This document shows positions 1-7,774 of a stretch of 64,000 bases of DNA, in pieces. The notes below the pieces were generated by a model. That model was not told the DNA's origin, did no database searches, and saw only the letters and a list, made by a program, of their open reading frames with translations. Origin of the DNA: Methanoregula sp. (GTDB lineage Archaea > Halobacteriota > Methanomicrobia > Methanomicrobiales > Methanospirillaceae). A program made the position numbers and the translations under genes. Each line of letters begins with the position of its first letter. Position 1 is the stretch's first letter. The stretch is from NCBI GenBank assembly GCA_030651815.1, contig JAUSBW010000022.1, positions 1-64,000 of the forward strand, written 5' to 3'.

Positions 1-141
1 ACGATCATTACGACAAATCTCTCGTTTTCGGATTGGATCAAAATTTTTCATGACAAGAGCCTGACTGCTGCTATTCTTGACCGGATTACTCACCGTTCTG
101 CCATTATTAACATGAATGGCGTGAGTTTCAGGAGACGATAA
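1..141 (+). CDS. istB: IS21-family helper ATPase IstB, C-terminal end only
   Basis: The frame is open from base 1 to TAA at 139-141, giving the last 46 residues of an IstB-type ATPase. This protein assists the IstA transposase of IS21-family elements. Readable segments such as SFSDWIKIFHD and LTAAILDRITHR match the conserved IstB C-terminus as I know the family. The Walker motifs would lie outside the window. The gene is followed within 100 bp by repeats typical of an IS21 right end, which supports the assignment. Whether the whole element is intact cannot be judged here. Confidence 0.8.
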   Translation, partial: TIITTNLSFSDWIKIFHDKSLTAAILDRITHRSAIINMNGVSFRRR

Positions 142-186
142 GTGGCGTGAGGTTTATCTGTTCCACAGCCTTTTGATTATATAGGG

Positions 187-237
187 TGGATCAATTTCGG
201 ATTGGCGCTCTGGATCAATTTTGAGTTGGCGAAAACA
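187..237 (+). repeat. Right end of the IS21-family element
   Basis: Two 21-bp direct repeats, both beginning TGGATCAATTT and ending TTGGCG, lie at 187-207 and 211-231. They are followed by AAAACA, so the element probably ends with CA near 237. IS21-family ends carry such multiple repeats as transposase binding sites. The partial istB gene just upstream fixes the orientation. Confidence 0.65.
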
Positions 238-573
238 AACCACCCGGATACTGGTTTTGTCTGACGTTTTCCGGACCCCCTGTTCATGCAAATACTCTTG
301 GAGTTTTAGATCAAACAGGGGTCTATTTGCACATAATCGGAGCCCATATTGAAGAGATACAGAAATCAAAGCCCGCAAAATGCCCGGATTAGGGGTTTTT
401 GCGATTGGTGTTAACTCCTTTTTTTGAGGGGGAAGCATCCTTGAATTGCCCAGCATCGCGCATGTGATTTCTGAAATAATGGGTGGTGGGCTTTGTGTGA
501 CGGCAATGGGATTGTGTTTGGACCGGGCGAGTGGCTTGACAGGAGAATAAAATGATTCAGGAGCGAAATCAAT
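238..573. other. Gene-free spacer between the IS end and the tail fragment
   Basis: No open frame here resembles a protein family I recognise on either strand. A minus-strand open frame crosses the stretch, but it runs antisense through the IS end and the HepT remnant and has no family-like motif. The right part probably contains decayed sequence upstream of the type IIG tail copy at 574. Confidence 0.4.
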
Positions 574-664
574 GCAACTGACGGGTAAATCAATACGCTG
601 GTGTATGAGTTGTATGGGTTGACTGAGAAGGAGATTTCCTGTTGTTGAGGAAAGTGCGAGATGA
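574..664 (+). pseudogene. Tail copy G: broken C-terminal fragment of a type IIG enzyme
   Basis: Read on the plus strand this encodes ATDG-stop-INTLVYELYGLTEKEI and then, after a shift of frame, VVEESAR-stop. That is the same C-terminal sequence found at the end of the type IIG restriction-modification protein at 18492-21497 and in five other copies in the window. An internal stop (586-588) and a frameshift near 637 show that this copy is dead. It is the only copy on the plus strand. It precedes the HepT/MntA pair just as other copies precede toxin modules, and its TGA overlaps an ATG (661-663) as ATGA. Confidence 0.65.
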
Positions 665-724
665 AACAATATATTCATCTGACAGCATACGAAAAGATAG
701 AGAACAAGGAGAGGTTTTTCTTTA

Positions 725-1129
725 ATGACCACTGAATCCGGTGAATGGTTCCGACAGGCGCAGTATGATCTTGGTACTGCCGAATCTCTCGTTTCCGCAG
801 AGCGATATCCCCCGACGATATTTTTCGTCATCTTGCATTAGAAAAAGGCTTAAAAGCATTATACACGGAGAAATACAATGACAATCCGGAAAAGACTCAC
901 AGCCTTATCTATCTCGTTGAACTTATTGAACTGGAACTGCCACAGCCCTATCTGGACTCGCTGTTTGTCATCAATTGTTTGTCATCAATCGTATCGGGGT
1001 GACCGGGCGTTATCCCCAGAACATAAAAAAAGGTTCTTGAACAATATACCAAAGCAAAGACAATAAAAATTATATCTGAAACAAAGGAGATCCTCACATG
1101 GTTGATGCAAAAGTCCTCGAAGCGGTAAA
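725..1129 (+). pseudogene. HepT-like HEPN toxin, frameshifted
   Basis: The frame from ATG 725 reads MTTESGEWFRQAQYDLGTAE, a typical HEPN-domain start. It is lost by an apparent 1-nt deletion near 815; the next frame continues HLALEKGLKALYTEKY and THSLIYLVELIELELPQPYL. A local duplication of about 14 bp near 963-990 (GTTTGTCATCAATT repeated) and an extra base in an A-run near 1025 break it again. The last segment, TIKIISETKEILTWLMQ, overlaps the start of the nucleotidyltransferase gene by about 30 bp, as is usual in HEPN/MNT pairs. At least three lesions make a functional HEPN ribonuclease unlikely. Confidence 0.75.
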
Positions 1130-1424
1130 TTTTTTCAGAGCGCAAATCCGGAATAATGGAATCCGCATCAACAACCTTATCCTGTTTGGTTCATCGAGCA
1201 CTGGCACCGCAACACCCGGAAGTGATATCGATATCGCAATAATCTCTGATGATTTTGTAAACCGGGATATTTTTGATCGGGCTCTCCTGACAAAAGATGC
1301 GGAGATGCATACGGTGAAAAAATTTAAAGTGCCTCTCGATGTGATCACCCTGACCACTGAGGAATATCAGGATAAGAGATCCCTGATTGCGGGGACGCTC
1401 AGGAAAGGGGTTGTTCTTTCCTAA
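1098..1424 (+). CDS. MntA-like minimal nucleotidyltransferase antitoxin
   Basis: This 108-residue protein carries the nucleotidyltransferase signature GSSSTGTATPGSDIDIAI (about residues 31-48), with the Gly-Ser and paired Asp residues of the MNT fold. In HepT/MntA type VII systems such an enzyme AMPylates and silences the HEPN toxin; that is family knowledge. The overlapping upstream HEPN gene is broken, so this looks like an orphan antitoxin, or one acting on another HEPN protein such as that at 13720-14115. The start is ATG with a GGAG motif about 10 bp upstream. Confidence 0.8.
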   Translation: MVDAKVLEAVNFFRAQIRNNGIRINNLILFGSSSTGTATPGSDIDIAIISDDFVNRDIFDRALLTKDAEMHTVKKFKVPLDVITLTTEEYQDKRSLIAGTLRKGVVLS

Positions 1425-1599
1425 CCTTTCGATAGCAGGATCTATTTTTCAGAAAGGTTGCCGAGAGCGGTCCTTTGTTCACGCCGGGCGGGGGGCTGAT
1501 CGTTCAGGGTGAGTACGATCAACAGCGATGAACATTTCCGCGTCGCGGTATGTGAGGAGCGGGCCGGTCTCACTATGATGTAGGGAAATTTTCCCAGAC

Positions 1600-1635
1600 T
1601 GGTTTAAAATGAAACCTGTGGTACAAAATGTAACC
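1600..1635. repeat. Pair of 17-bp direct repeats, possible IS-end relic
   Basis: Two near-identical 17-bp units of the form TGGTNNAAAATGNAACC lie at 1600-1616 and 1619-1635 (14 of 17 positions agree). The spacing and form recall the repeated ends of IS21-like elements. No transposase is adjacent, and the assignment is tentative. Confidence 0.3.
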
Positions 1636-1649
1636 AATAAACGCAGACC

Positions 1650-1740
1650 TATCACTGATACTTCTCCTATCATATCACTAATCACTGATACCTACATATC
1701 ACTGATAACTTTATAAACCTATCAGTAAATAATGATAGAT
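1650..1740 (+). promoter_or_regulatory. Promoter and putative operators of the AbiE-type pair
   Basis: TATCACTGATA occurs at 1650-1660 and 1697-1707, with a near copy AATCACTGATA at 1680-1690 and half-sites TATCAGT and ATGATA closer to the gene. A TATA-like TTTATAAA lies near 1709-1716. The predicted transcription start would fall near 1735-1742, so translation may begin at one of the ATGs at 1744-1750 instead of 1732. AbiEi-type antitoxins autoregulate through repeats ahead of the operon, which fits; binding itself is inference. Confidence 0.6.
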
Positions 1741-2766
1741 CATATGATGATGCTCTCATCTTATGATCCTAAAATGATTGCATTGCTCCGCACAGAGCTG
1801 GGATTTGGCGAGAACGCGGTAATAAAACAGGAAAGTACGCTCAGCGACAACTACCCGTTGCAGTTTGACCTGATAATCGTTGATGGCACCAGAACGTTCA
1901 TCGTCGAAATCAAACGGGTCGTAAGGCTTGCAGAACTCTCGCATGTCGGATTGTTGAAACTGCTCCTGAATGTCGATAACGTGAGCACCGACAATACCGA
2001 ATTCGTCATCGTCGGAAAACGGATCACAAAGGAGGCCGTAGAAGCCGCAGAAAAGACCGGCATGCGGCTCATCAGGCTGCCCTCTGAGATGAATGTTGCA
2101 GAGGCTTCTCACGAAAAGCCCGGTGCAGTCTCAGTGAAACTCACGTCCCCCAAATCCTGGCGGGTCATCTCGTATCTCCTAAAGATGAACGAGACCTCTA
2201 TCCGGAAGCTCGCATTCGAATCCAGGGTCTCGTACGGCTGGACCCATGCAACCGTACGGGCTCTCACTGACAAAGGGATCGCTTCACACACCGGTGGCTA
2301 TGTAAAGATCAGCGATATCAACAAACTCCTCAACGGCGTCGCATGGGAGCGCCCGTTCGAGCGGCTCTTTGCTTATGAGATCCGGATCGCCGCTGACAGT
2401 CCTGTTGCGCTCGCACAGGAAATATGCCTTGTCTGTGAAGAGCAGCGTATCCTGTGTGCGTTCACCAGTTTCACAGCTGGCGAAATATACACCGGCTACA
2501 GCGCCCGGCACGATTCAGTGTACCTGTATCTGGAGAAAAAAGATATTGCGGCACTTGCCGGAATGTTCGATGTCCGGACAGATGGGGGAATTGCCGTGCG
2601 GATCTATGCACCGGACCGGGATATATTCTCTGATCGCTCAAAGGTATCGTCCGTCAACGGCGTCTGGCTGGTCTCGCCAACCCAGGCACTTCTCGACTGC
2701 GCTGGCCTCGGATACGCGGGCCGCGACCTCACGCAAAAACTGGTGGAGATCTATGGTGGATTATAA
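1732..2766 (+). CDS. AbiEi-like antitoxin/transcriptional regulator
   Basis: A protein of 344 residues. The first ~120 residues contain FDLIIVDGTRTFIVEIKR, a nuclease-fold-like segment. A winged-helix region follows at about 140-190 (SWRVISYLLKMNETSIRKLA, RVSYGWTHATVRALTDKG). The C-terminal part ends in NGVWLVSPTQALLDCAGLG, the type of motif seen in AbiEi antitoxins. It overlaps the next gene, a nucleotidyltransferase, by 14 bp, which is the antitoxin-toxin order of type IV systems. The upstream TATCACTGATA repeats are its likely operator. ATG 1732 is the longest start; ATGs at 1744-1750 fit the TATA spacing better. Confidence 0.7.
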   Translation: MIDHMMMLSSYDPKMIALLRTELGFGENAVIKQESTLSDNYPLQFDLIIVDGTRTFIVEIKRVVRLAELSHVGLLKLLLNVDNVSTDNTEFVIVGKRITKEAVEAAEKTGMRLIRLPSEMNVAEASHEKPGAVSVKLTSPKSWRVISYLLKMNETSIRKLAFESRVSYGWTHATVRALTDKGIASHTGGYVKISDINKLLNGVAWERPFERLFAYEIRIAADSPVALAQEICLVCEEQRILCAFTSFTAGEIYTGYSARHDSVYLYLEKKDIAALAGMFDVRTDGGIAVRIYAPDRDIFSDRSKVSSVNGVWLVSPTQALLDCAGLGYAGRDLTQKLVEIYGGL

Positions 2767-3505
2767 AGCGGCACGCACGGTCATCGATGTGTCACGGGAC
2801 GAGCTAATCGAGATATTCCGGTGGGTGCAGGCAAGGGGCGAAGATGAGCGATATCCTCTCACCATCCTCATCGGTGGATGGGCGGTTTATAGTTACAATC
2901 CCTGGTATGGATCGGTGGATATCGATCTCATCACCAACAACAGGGCCCGACAGCACCTCATGAAGTACCTGCGGGACGAGCGCGATTTTGTTCACAAGCG
3001 GCACCCGATGATCCCAAATACGGTTGTGAAACATATTCCGGAAGGTGAGATCCTGATCGATTTCGGGTCGCGAGAGGATGTCTGTCGGTTTGAGGGGAGA
3101 ACTGAGGAGTGCCCGTTCTCCCTGCTTGATGGCCGTACTAAGGTACGGGAGATCCGCGCCGGTTCTCCAGTCGTGGTGCCGGAACGGACGTTACTCCTGA
3201 TATTCAAGATGAAAGCGGCATGGGACCGATCGGCAAGGATTCGGGGCGGCACTTCGTATGATGAGGGATGGGAGCAGGGCAAGCTGCGCAAGGATCGTGC
3301 CGATATTCTGGCCCTCCTGGACCCGGCTGCTGGTGGCACAGAAATCGATATCAAATATTTTGGGGAGCAACTCGTCAGGTTTTCGTTTCTTTCAGAGATA
3401 TTGCAAGAGATCCTTCTTGACAGGGATGCCATAGCAATGTACCGCCGGATGGATCAGGCGCAGGCCCGTGATGTTGTTGACAGGCTGCTCCTGCTTGTTG
3501 GATAA
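2753..3505 (+). CDS. AbiEii-like nucleotidyltransferase toxin
   Basis: This 250-residue protein starts at ATG 2753 inside the end of the preceding gene, so the two are translationally coupled. It shows the nucleotidyltransferase core IGGWAVYSYNPWYGSVDIDL (about residues 40-59), with the catalytic Asp pair in SVDIDL, and ILIDFGSRED further on. AbiEii toxins are nucleotidyltransferases that act on tRNA or other nucleic acid; that is family knowledge. Length and order fit a type IV toxin-antitoxin module. The exact target in this organism is unknown. Confidence 0.72.
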   Translation: MVDYKAARTVIDVSRDELIEIFRWVQARGEDERYPLTILIGGWAVYSYNPWYGSVDIDLITNNRARQHLMKYLRDERDFVHKRHPMIPNTVVKHIPEGEILIDFGSREDVCRFEGRTEECPFSLLDGRTKVREIRAGSPVVVPERTLLLIFKMKAAWDRSARIRGGTSYDEGWEQGKLRKDRADILALLDPAAGGTEIDIKYFGEQLVRFSFLSEILQEILLDRDAIAMYRRMDQAQARDVVDRLLLLVG

Positions 3506-3568
3506 CTACGGCTGAATTATCTATCCCTTTTTTGTCTGTAATAAAAATTGAGCCAGTGATGTGTCGGA

Positions 3569-4222
3569 ATGTTTAAGTTTTTTTCAACACTTGCTGGTGA
3601 AGTGATGATTGTATCATCGTGGCGCAATGATTACCCACTGCCCATAACTCCTGATGCATTTGTATTCCTGACAAACAAGAAGGCCCCGCTCGGATATGCA
3701 GGGTTGGCAAAGCAGCTTCCTGTCATCGCAAAGAGAGCGGGAATAACAAAGCACATCACCCCGCATATCTTCCGGCACACCCGGGCAACCCTCCTTATCC
3801 GGCAGGGATACGGTGAGGCCATTGTGAAGAAATTGCTTTGGGGGAATCTCAATAGCAAAATGTTTTCAACGTGCCTTCACCTGGTCGACTCCGATGTGGA
3901 ACGGGTAATAGCTGAGAAGGCCGGGAGCATTACCAAAGAGGAGAGATCAAAAACTCTCAAAGCCTGTCAATGCCCCCGGTGTTTCACGGTCAACGGTCAG
4001 ACTCGTGGATTTTTTTTGATGCGTGCGGATGTGAACTCTCTGAAAGAAGCAGCGAATAAAGTTATGCAGGCAAAGACGCGAGGGAGGACTCCAGCCGGAG
4101 TTTCAGGCAATAATGGACCGGGTCAGAGGAGAACTGTTGCAGATGCAGAATGCCCAAAAACGTTGATTATTGGGGTAATACCCCCGGAAAACTGCTCTAT
4201 TTTTCAGGCCCCCGGAAAATGA
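3569..4222 (+). pseudogene. Truncated tyrosine recombinase (integrase) with altered active site
   Basis: Only the C-terminal half of an archaeal XerC/D-like integrase is present. It has HITPHIFRHTRATLLIRQGY (HxxR motif) and WGNLNSKMFSTCLHLVDSD. Related proteins carry Tyr in the TYLHL-type motif; here the codon is TGC, so the nucleophile appears to be Cys. The N-terminal DNA-binding domain and first catalytic Arg are missing. A zinc-like CPRC motif follows near residue 135, but the rest of the tail is unlike the family. It is probably a dead remnant of a mobile element that brought the neighbouring toxin-antitoxin genes. Confidence 0.7.
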
Positions 4223-4895
4223 CCCTCATATTCGCGTTCTGACAGCGTTTTTGGGGTCCGATGGCATAAACCAGGTGGCAAAACCAAACATGATTTAAAG
4301 GACCTTGGCGGTCTTCAAATAAAGCACAATCCTGCCGTATTTTGGCAAACAGAGCGACATTCAGGCACAATTTTTTACACCCTGAAATCGGACGGTTTTA
4401 CGGGCTTTTCCGGAATTGGGTATGGCAAACGGAGCCCAAATTGAGCGTATTTCCCTCCATCCCAACAATACCCGGATCAGACGGTTCTCCGCTGACAACA
4501 AGTAAACAAAAACGAAAAGCAAAAGAGTGAAACAGGGATGAAATCTCACCCCCGGATCAATCCCAGTCCACAACCCGGACGAACTAATAACTCCGACAAT
4601 CTGCTGCGCTGTCACCGTGTCCACAACCCGCACTATCATCACAAAAAAGATCCAGAACACTTTCTTCACCTGCTCATTCTTCCCGAACGCCTCAATCGAA
4701 GAATCCACGTCAGCATGCAGCCCATGTTGGATCAGCTTCGGCAAAAACACAAACAAAGGAAGGAACAAGACATCTGAACAGCCTGTCAGGGAAAAAATCC
4801 CCGATAGCGCACGAGTCAATACCGGGTGCCTTTGCACCATTCACTGCATTGCCAGGCGCGATATGGACTGTTCCCGGGCAAAGGCGAGCCGCTGT
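4223..4895. other. Decayed region, possible remnant of a membrane protein on the minus strand
   Basis: No convincing intact gene is seen. A minus-strand open frame (about 4361-4840) contains hydrophobic segments such as VKKVFWIFFVMIVRVVD and TAQQIVGVISSSG that look like part of an archaeal multi-spanning membrane protein. The surrounding frame is poor and its end does not look like protein. I treat it as a degraded gene between the integrase remnant and the lipoprotein gene. Confidence 0.35.
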
Positions 4896-5558
4896 TCAGG
4901 GAATCTTTGCATATGCCTTTTGGGCCAGATCGACCAGCATTGCAATATCGGGCGATGGCCCCGTCATTCTGAATACTTCAAACGTGTTTCCTTTTGAAAA
5001 TATAATCTCTGCAACATCGTTTTTCGAGACTGCCTGAACCTCATTCTCATTCATACCGGCAAATACCGGGTTGGCCTGAGTGGGTTTGATGAGAATCTGT
5101 GCGCTGGCCTTTCCGGAAAATGCCCGGGCATTATTCCCTAAATCCTGTACCGGGAGATCAGTATACGTAAGGTCACTGTCGGATCGTCCCTGCTGCTCTG
5201 CAAGGGCGATCACGTCTTTAATGGTGCGTTCCGGGTAGATGGCGATGCTCTGAACGATCCCGATCTCCCCCCACCCGCCTTGTGCGGGGCTGGTACACCG
5301 GACTACATATCCATCCTGCCAGCCAAGATCCAGAGCGAGTTTACTTACATCGGCGGGGGTCTTCGCTCGGCTTTCTACTATAGTAAATCCCTGTGGCACT
5401 TCAGATTGTGTGAAGGCAATCTGTGCAGGATTCGCAACAGGTACAGACACTGTGATGTTTGTAACAGGTACCTGTGAAGATAGATTCTGCGTACATCCTG
5501 CACAAAAAACTGCAGCACAGATTACCAAAGAAAAGAGTAGCTTGCGGGATAGGTGCAT
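4896..5558 (-). CDS. Secreted lipoprotein of unknown function
   Basis: The 220-residue product starts MHLSRKLLFSLVICAAVFCA followed by GC, a signal peptide with a lipobox-like cysteine near residue 21, so it is probably exported and anchored by a lipid. The mature part is rich in polar residues and shows no motif I can name. Segments such as PAQIAFTQSEVPQGFTIVES and DLPVQDLGNNARAFSGK suggest a small globular domain of about 180 residues. It stands alone on the minus strand ahead of a DUF2769 gene in the same orientation. Confidence 0.7.
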   Translation of the reverse strand: MHLSRKLLFSLVICAAVFCAGCTQNLSSQVPVTNITVSVPVANPAQIAFTQSEVPQGFTIVESRAKTPADVSKLALDLGWQDGYVVRCTSPAQGGWGEIGIVQSIAIYPERTIKDVIALAEQQGRSDSDLTYTDLPVQDLGNNARAFSGKASAQILIKPTQANPVFAGMNENEVQAVSKNDVAEIIFSKGNTFEVFRMTGPSPDIAMLVDLAQKAYAKIP

Positions 5559-5635
5559 TGTTATGAATCACCGTAACCGGAATAAAAAATATTGGAAATG
5601 TATCTGCAACCCGGCCTGGTTTTTCCCCATGAGAA

Positions 5636-5893
5636 TTATTTCTGTTCAGTTTCTGATCCTTTTATGCAATAGTAGGCTTTCTTCAAGCCGAGTATCTTTG
5701 TTACCGGGCAACCCGGGCAGATACATCCTTTCTTCTCAAACATGCAGTCAGCACTTTTTCCTGTCACACAAAACAGCAGCTCATTGCCAGCTCGCATGCA
5801 CTCGGTGTAGGAAGGGCAGGGTTCGCAGATACACTTCTTCTTATTTTCTTCAATGATTTTTTTCTGATCCTCGTTCATCACGCTCATCCCCAT
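5636..5893 (-). CDS. DUF2769 cysteine-rich small protein
   Basis: An 85-residue protein with paired cysteine motifs CICEPCPSYTEC and CICPGCPVTKILG plus a third CMFEKKG segment. This matches the pattern of DUF2769, a family common in methanogens whose function is unknown; the cysteines probably bind a metal or iron-sulfur cluster. The longest start is at 5893; an in-frame ATG at 5878 (MNEDQ) is equally plausible. It is transcribed toward the lipoprotein gene with a gap of about 77 bp. Confidence 0.75.
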   Translation of the reverse strand: MGMSVMNEDQKKIIEENKKKCICEPCPSYTECMRAGNELLFCVTGKSADCMFEKKGCICPGCPVTKILGLKKAYYCIKGSETEQK

Positions 5894-5976
5894 CTATCGA
5901 TCGGCAGGTTCCCGCGGGAACGAGTGCGGGAGAACAGACCAATAGATAGATAATCACGACAAAGGATTATTAATTC

Positions 5977-6708
5977 ATGCCTGCGCCACTTGTCGGAAGG
6001 AAGTTGGGTCTCAATATCATTCCCGTCCCGGACCGGAATACGTGCCGACAGATCAAAGTTCTGGGACTTTCGGGTTCGAGCCGACAGGCACCAGGGATGA
6101 GCAAATCGGAACGTCTTCTTCTGCGGGCTCTTGACCTGTACAAAGGAAATGGGTGCGGGACCAGTTTTGTGCGACTCAAAGATCTCGTTATCCATGACTG
6201 TGAAGGGAACTACTCCGAGAACCCGGACTACTGCACCTATCCCTGCCAGAGCTCGCTGAAGTATGACGATGACCAGATGCAGGACGTATATGATGCTGTG
6301 CTTGCCTGCGATATCCTGATCCTTGCAACCCCGATACGCTGGAATAACCACTCCGCTCTGGTGCAGAAATTTGTGGAGCGGATGAACTGCATTGAGAACC
6401 AGTATTCATGGTTTGGCAACCGCCTGATCAACAATAAGGTTGCAACCCTCATCATCATCGGACATGTGGACGGAATCCAGCATGTGGCAGGCAATCTCTT
6501 AAACTTTGTATCGTGGCTCGGCTTTCACATCCCTGAAGTCGCGATTGCATCATGGGCAGGAGAGAATGATGAGGACACCACAAAGGACTGGGCGTTAATC
6601 GAGAACAACAAATACACACAAGAGGACCTGCACAACATGGTCAACAGCGCGCTCCGACTTGCCTGCACTCTCAAGAGTCACACCGCCGAAGATACCGGGG
6701 GGGCATGA
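5977..6708 (+). CDS. NADPH-dependent FMN reductase / flavodoxin-fold protein
   Basis: The protein of 243 residues has the flavodoxin-like FMN phosphate loop VLGLSGSSRQAPGMSKSE near residue 28 and the motif LACDILILATPIRWNNHSAL (about 108-127) of the NADPH-dependent FMN reductase family. A segment with several cysteines (HDCEGNYSENPDYCTYPC) lies between them, as in iron-sulfur flavoproteins of methanogens, although its spacing is not the classical one. The role is probably electron transfer or quinone/oxygen detoxification; the substrate is unknown. It precedes hemB on the same strand with an 82-bp gap that holds a TATA-like sequence. Confidence 0.75.
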   Translation: MPAPLVGRKLGLNIIPVPDRNTCRQIKVLGLSGSSRQAPGMSKSERLLLRALDLYKGNGCGTSFVRLKDLVIHDCEGNYSENPDYCTYPCQSSLKYDDDQMQDVYDAVLACDILILATPIRWNNHSALVQKFVERMNCIENQYSWFGNRLINNKVATLIIIGHVDGIQHVAGNLLNFVSWLGFHIPEVAIASWAGENDEDTTKDWALIENNKYTQEDLHNMVNSALRLACTLKSHTAEDTGGA

Positions 6709-6790
6709 CGGGGAATAAAGTAACCATAAATACCATTGGTTTTTAAAACTGTAACCTAACGTAAAAAAGCAAAGAGGCACAGGTACAGAA

Positions 6791-7774
6791 ATGTTTCCCC
6801 AGAGACGGATGAGAAGAACACGAACACGGCATATCCAGCCGCTCCTGCGCGAGATCACTCTGACAAAAAATGATCTCATAGCACCCATTTTTGTGGACGA
6901 GACGATCAGTTCCCCCCGTCCGATCGACTCAATGCCCGGCCAGTTCCGCTACCCTATCAACGGGGTTGCCGCGATTGCCGCAGAAATCTGGAAACTGGGA
7001 TTACGCGCCGTGCTGATCTTTGGTATTCCCAAAGAAAAAGATCCGGAAGCGTGCTCATCGTTCCATGCCGAAGGTGTGGTTCAAAAGGCGGTCCGCAGGA
7101 TAAAAGCAGAGGTACCGGAGATGGTTGTCATCACCGATGTCTGTGCCTGCGAATATACCGATCACGGACACTGCGGCATAGTTGGGGAAGGCCGGAACGG
7201 ACCTGACCTGTTAAACGATCCCTCGCTCGAGCTGATGAACAGGATCGCAATCAGCCATGCAGAAAGCGGGGCAGATATTGTTGCTCCTTCGTGCATGCTT
7301 GACGGAATGGTCGGTTCCTTACGTGCAGCGCTTGACGATGCAGGGTATGAAGAGGTGCTGATCATGTCCTACTCTACCAAGTTTGCTTCCGCACTCTACG
7401 GGCCGTTCCGTGAGGCAGCAGATTCAGGGTTCTCGTTTGGCGACCGCACCAGCTACCAGATCCATTGCGGCAACAGCCGGGAAGCAATCATCGAATCCCA
7501 GATGGATGTGGATGAGGGCGCAGACATCCTCATGGTAAAACCCGCGGGGTTCTATCTCGATATACTTGCCGCTGTGGCCGAACTCGGACTGCCGGTTGCC
7601 GCGTACCAGGTCAGCGGTGAATACTCGATGATCAAATGCGCAGCTGAGCGCGGATGGTTAAAGGAGAAAGAGACCGTGCTTGAGAGCCTGACCTGTATCA
7701 AGCGTGCGGGAGCAGACCTCATCATTACCTATTTTGCGGCAGATGTTGCCGGGTGGCTCGATGAAAAACAGTAA
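6791..7774 (+). CDS. hemB: Delta-aminolevulinic acid dehydratase (porphobilinogen synthase)
   Basis: HemB condenses two 5-aminolevulinate molecules to porphobilinogen, the first pyrrole of siroheme, cobalamin and F430. The 327 residues include the zinc-binding cluster [14 protein letters not shown] (about 116-129) and the two active-site lysines in [15 protein letters not shown] and [13 protein letters not shown]. The start fits the family ([16 protein letters not shown]). It heads a tight operon: its end overlaps hemL by 14 bp, hemL overlaps hemC, and hemC overlaps cobA. The spacer upstream (6709-6790) contains a TATA-like CATAAATA. Confidence 0.97.
   Translation: MFPQRRMRRTRTRHIQPLLREITLTKNDLIAPIFVDETISSPRPIDSMPGQFRYPINGVAAIAAEIWKLGLRAVLIFGIPKEKDPEACSSFHAEGVVQKAVRRIKAEVPEMVVITDVCACEYTDHGHCGIVGEGRNGPDLLNDPSLELMNRIAISHAESGADIVAPSCMLDGMVGSLRAALDDAGYEEVLIMSYSTKFASALYGPFREAADSGFSFGDRTSYQIHCGNSREAIIESQMDVDEGADILMVKPAGFYLDILAAVAELGLPVAAYQVSGEYSMIKCAAERGWLKEKETVLESLTCIKRAGADLIITYFAADVAGWLDEKQ

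Noticed and set aside
154-831. Long minus-strand open frame across the first kilobase
   Set aside because: It runs antisense through the IS21 end, the tail copy G and the HepT remnant, which all read better on the plus strand. Its sequence shows no protein-like pattern.
878-1066. Plus-strand 62-codon open frame in the HepT region
   Set aside because: It is an out-of-frame shadow of the decayed HEPN gene; the true frames read HEPN motifs.
2369-3505. An extended start for the nucleotidyltransferase toxin inside the AbiEi-like gene
   Set aside because: The frame is open far upstream, but the added part is Ser/Arg-rich shadow sequence of the antitoxin gene. ATG 2753 gives the family length and a normal overlap.
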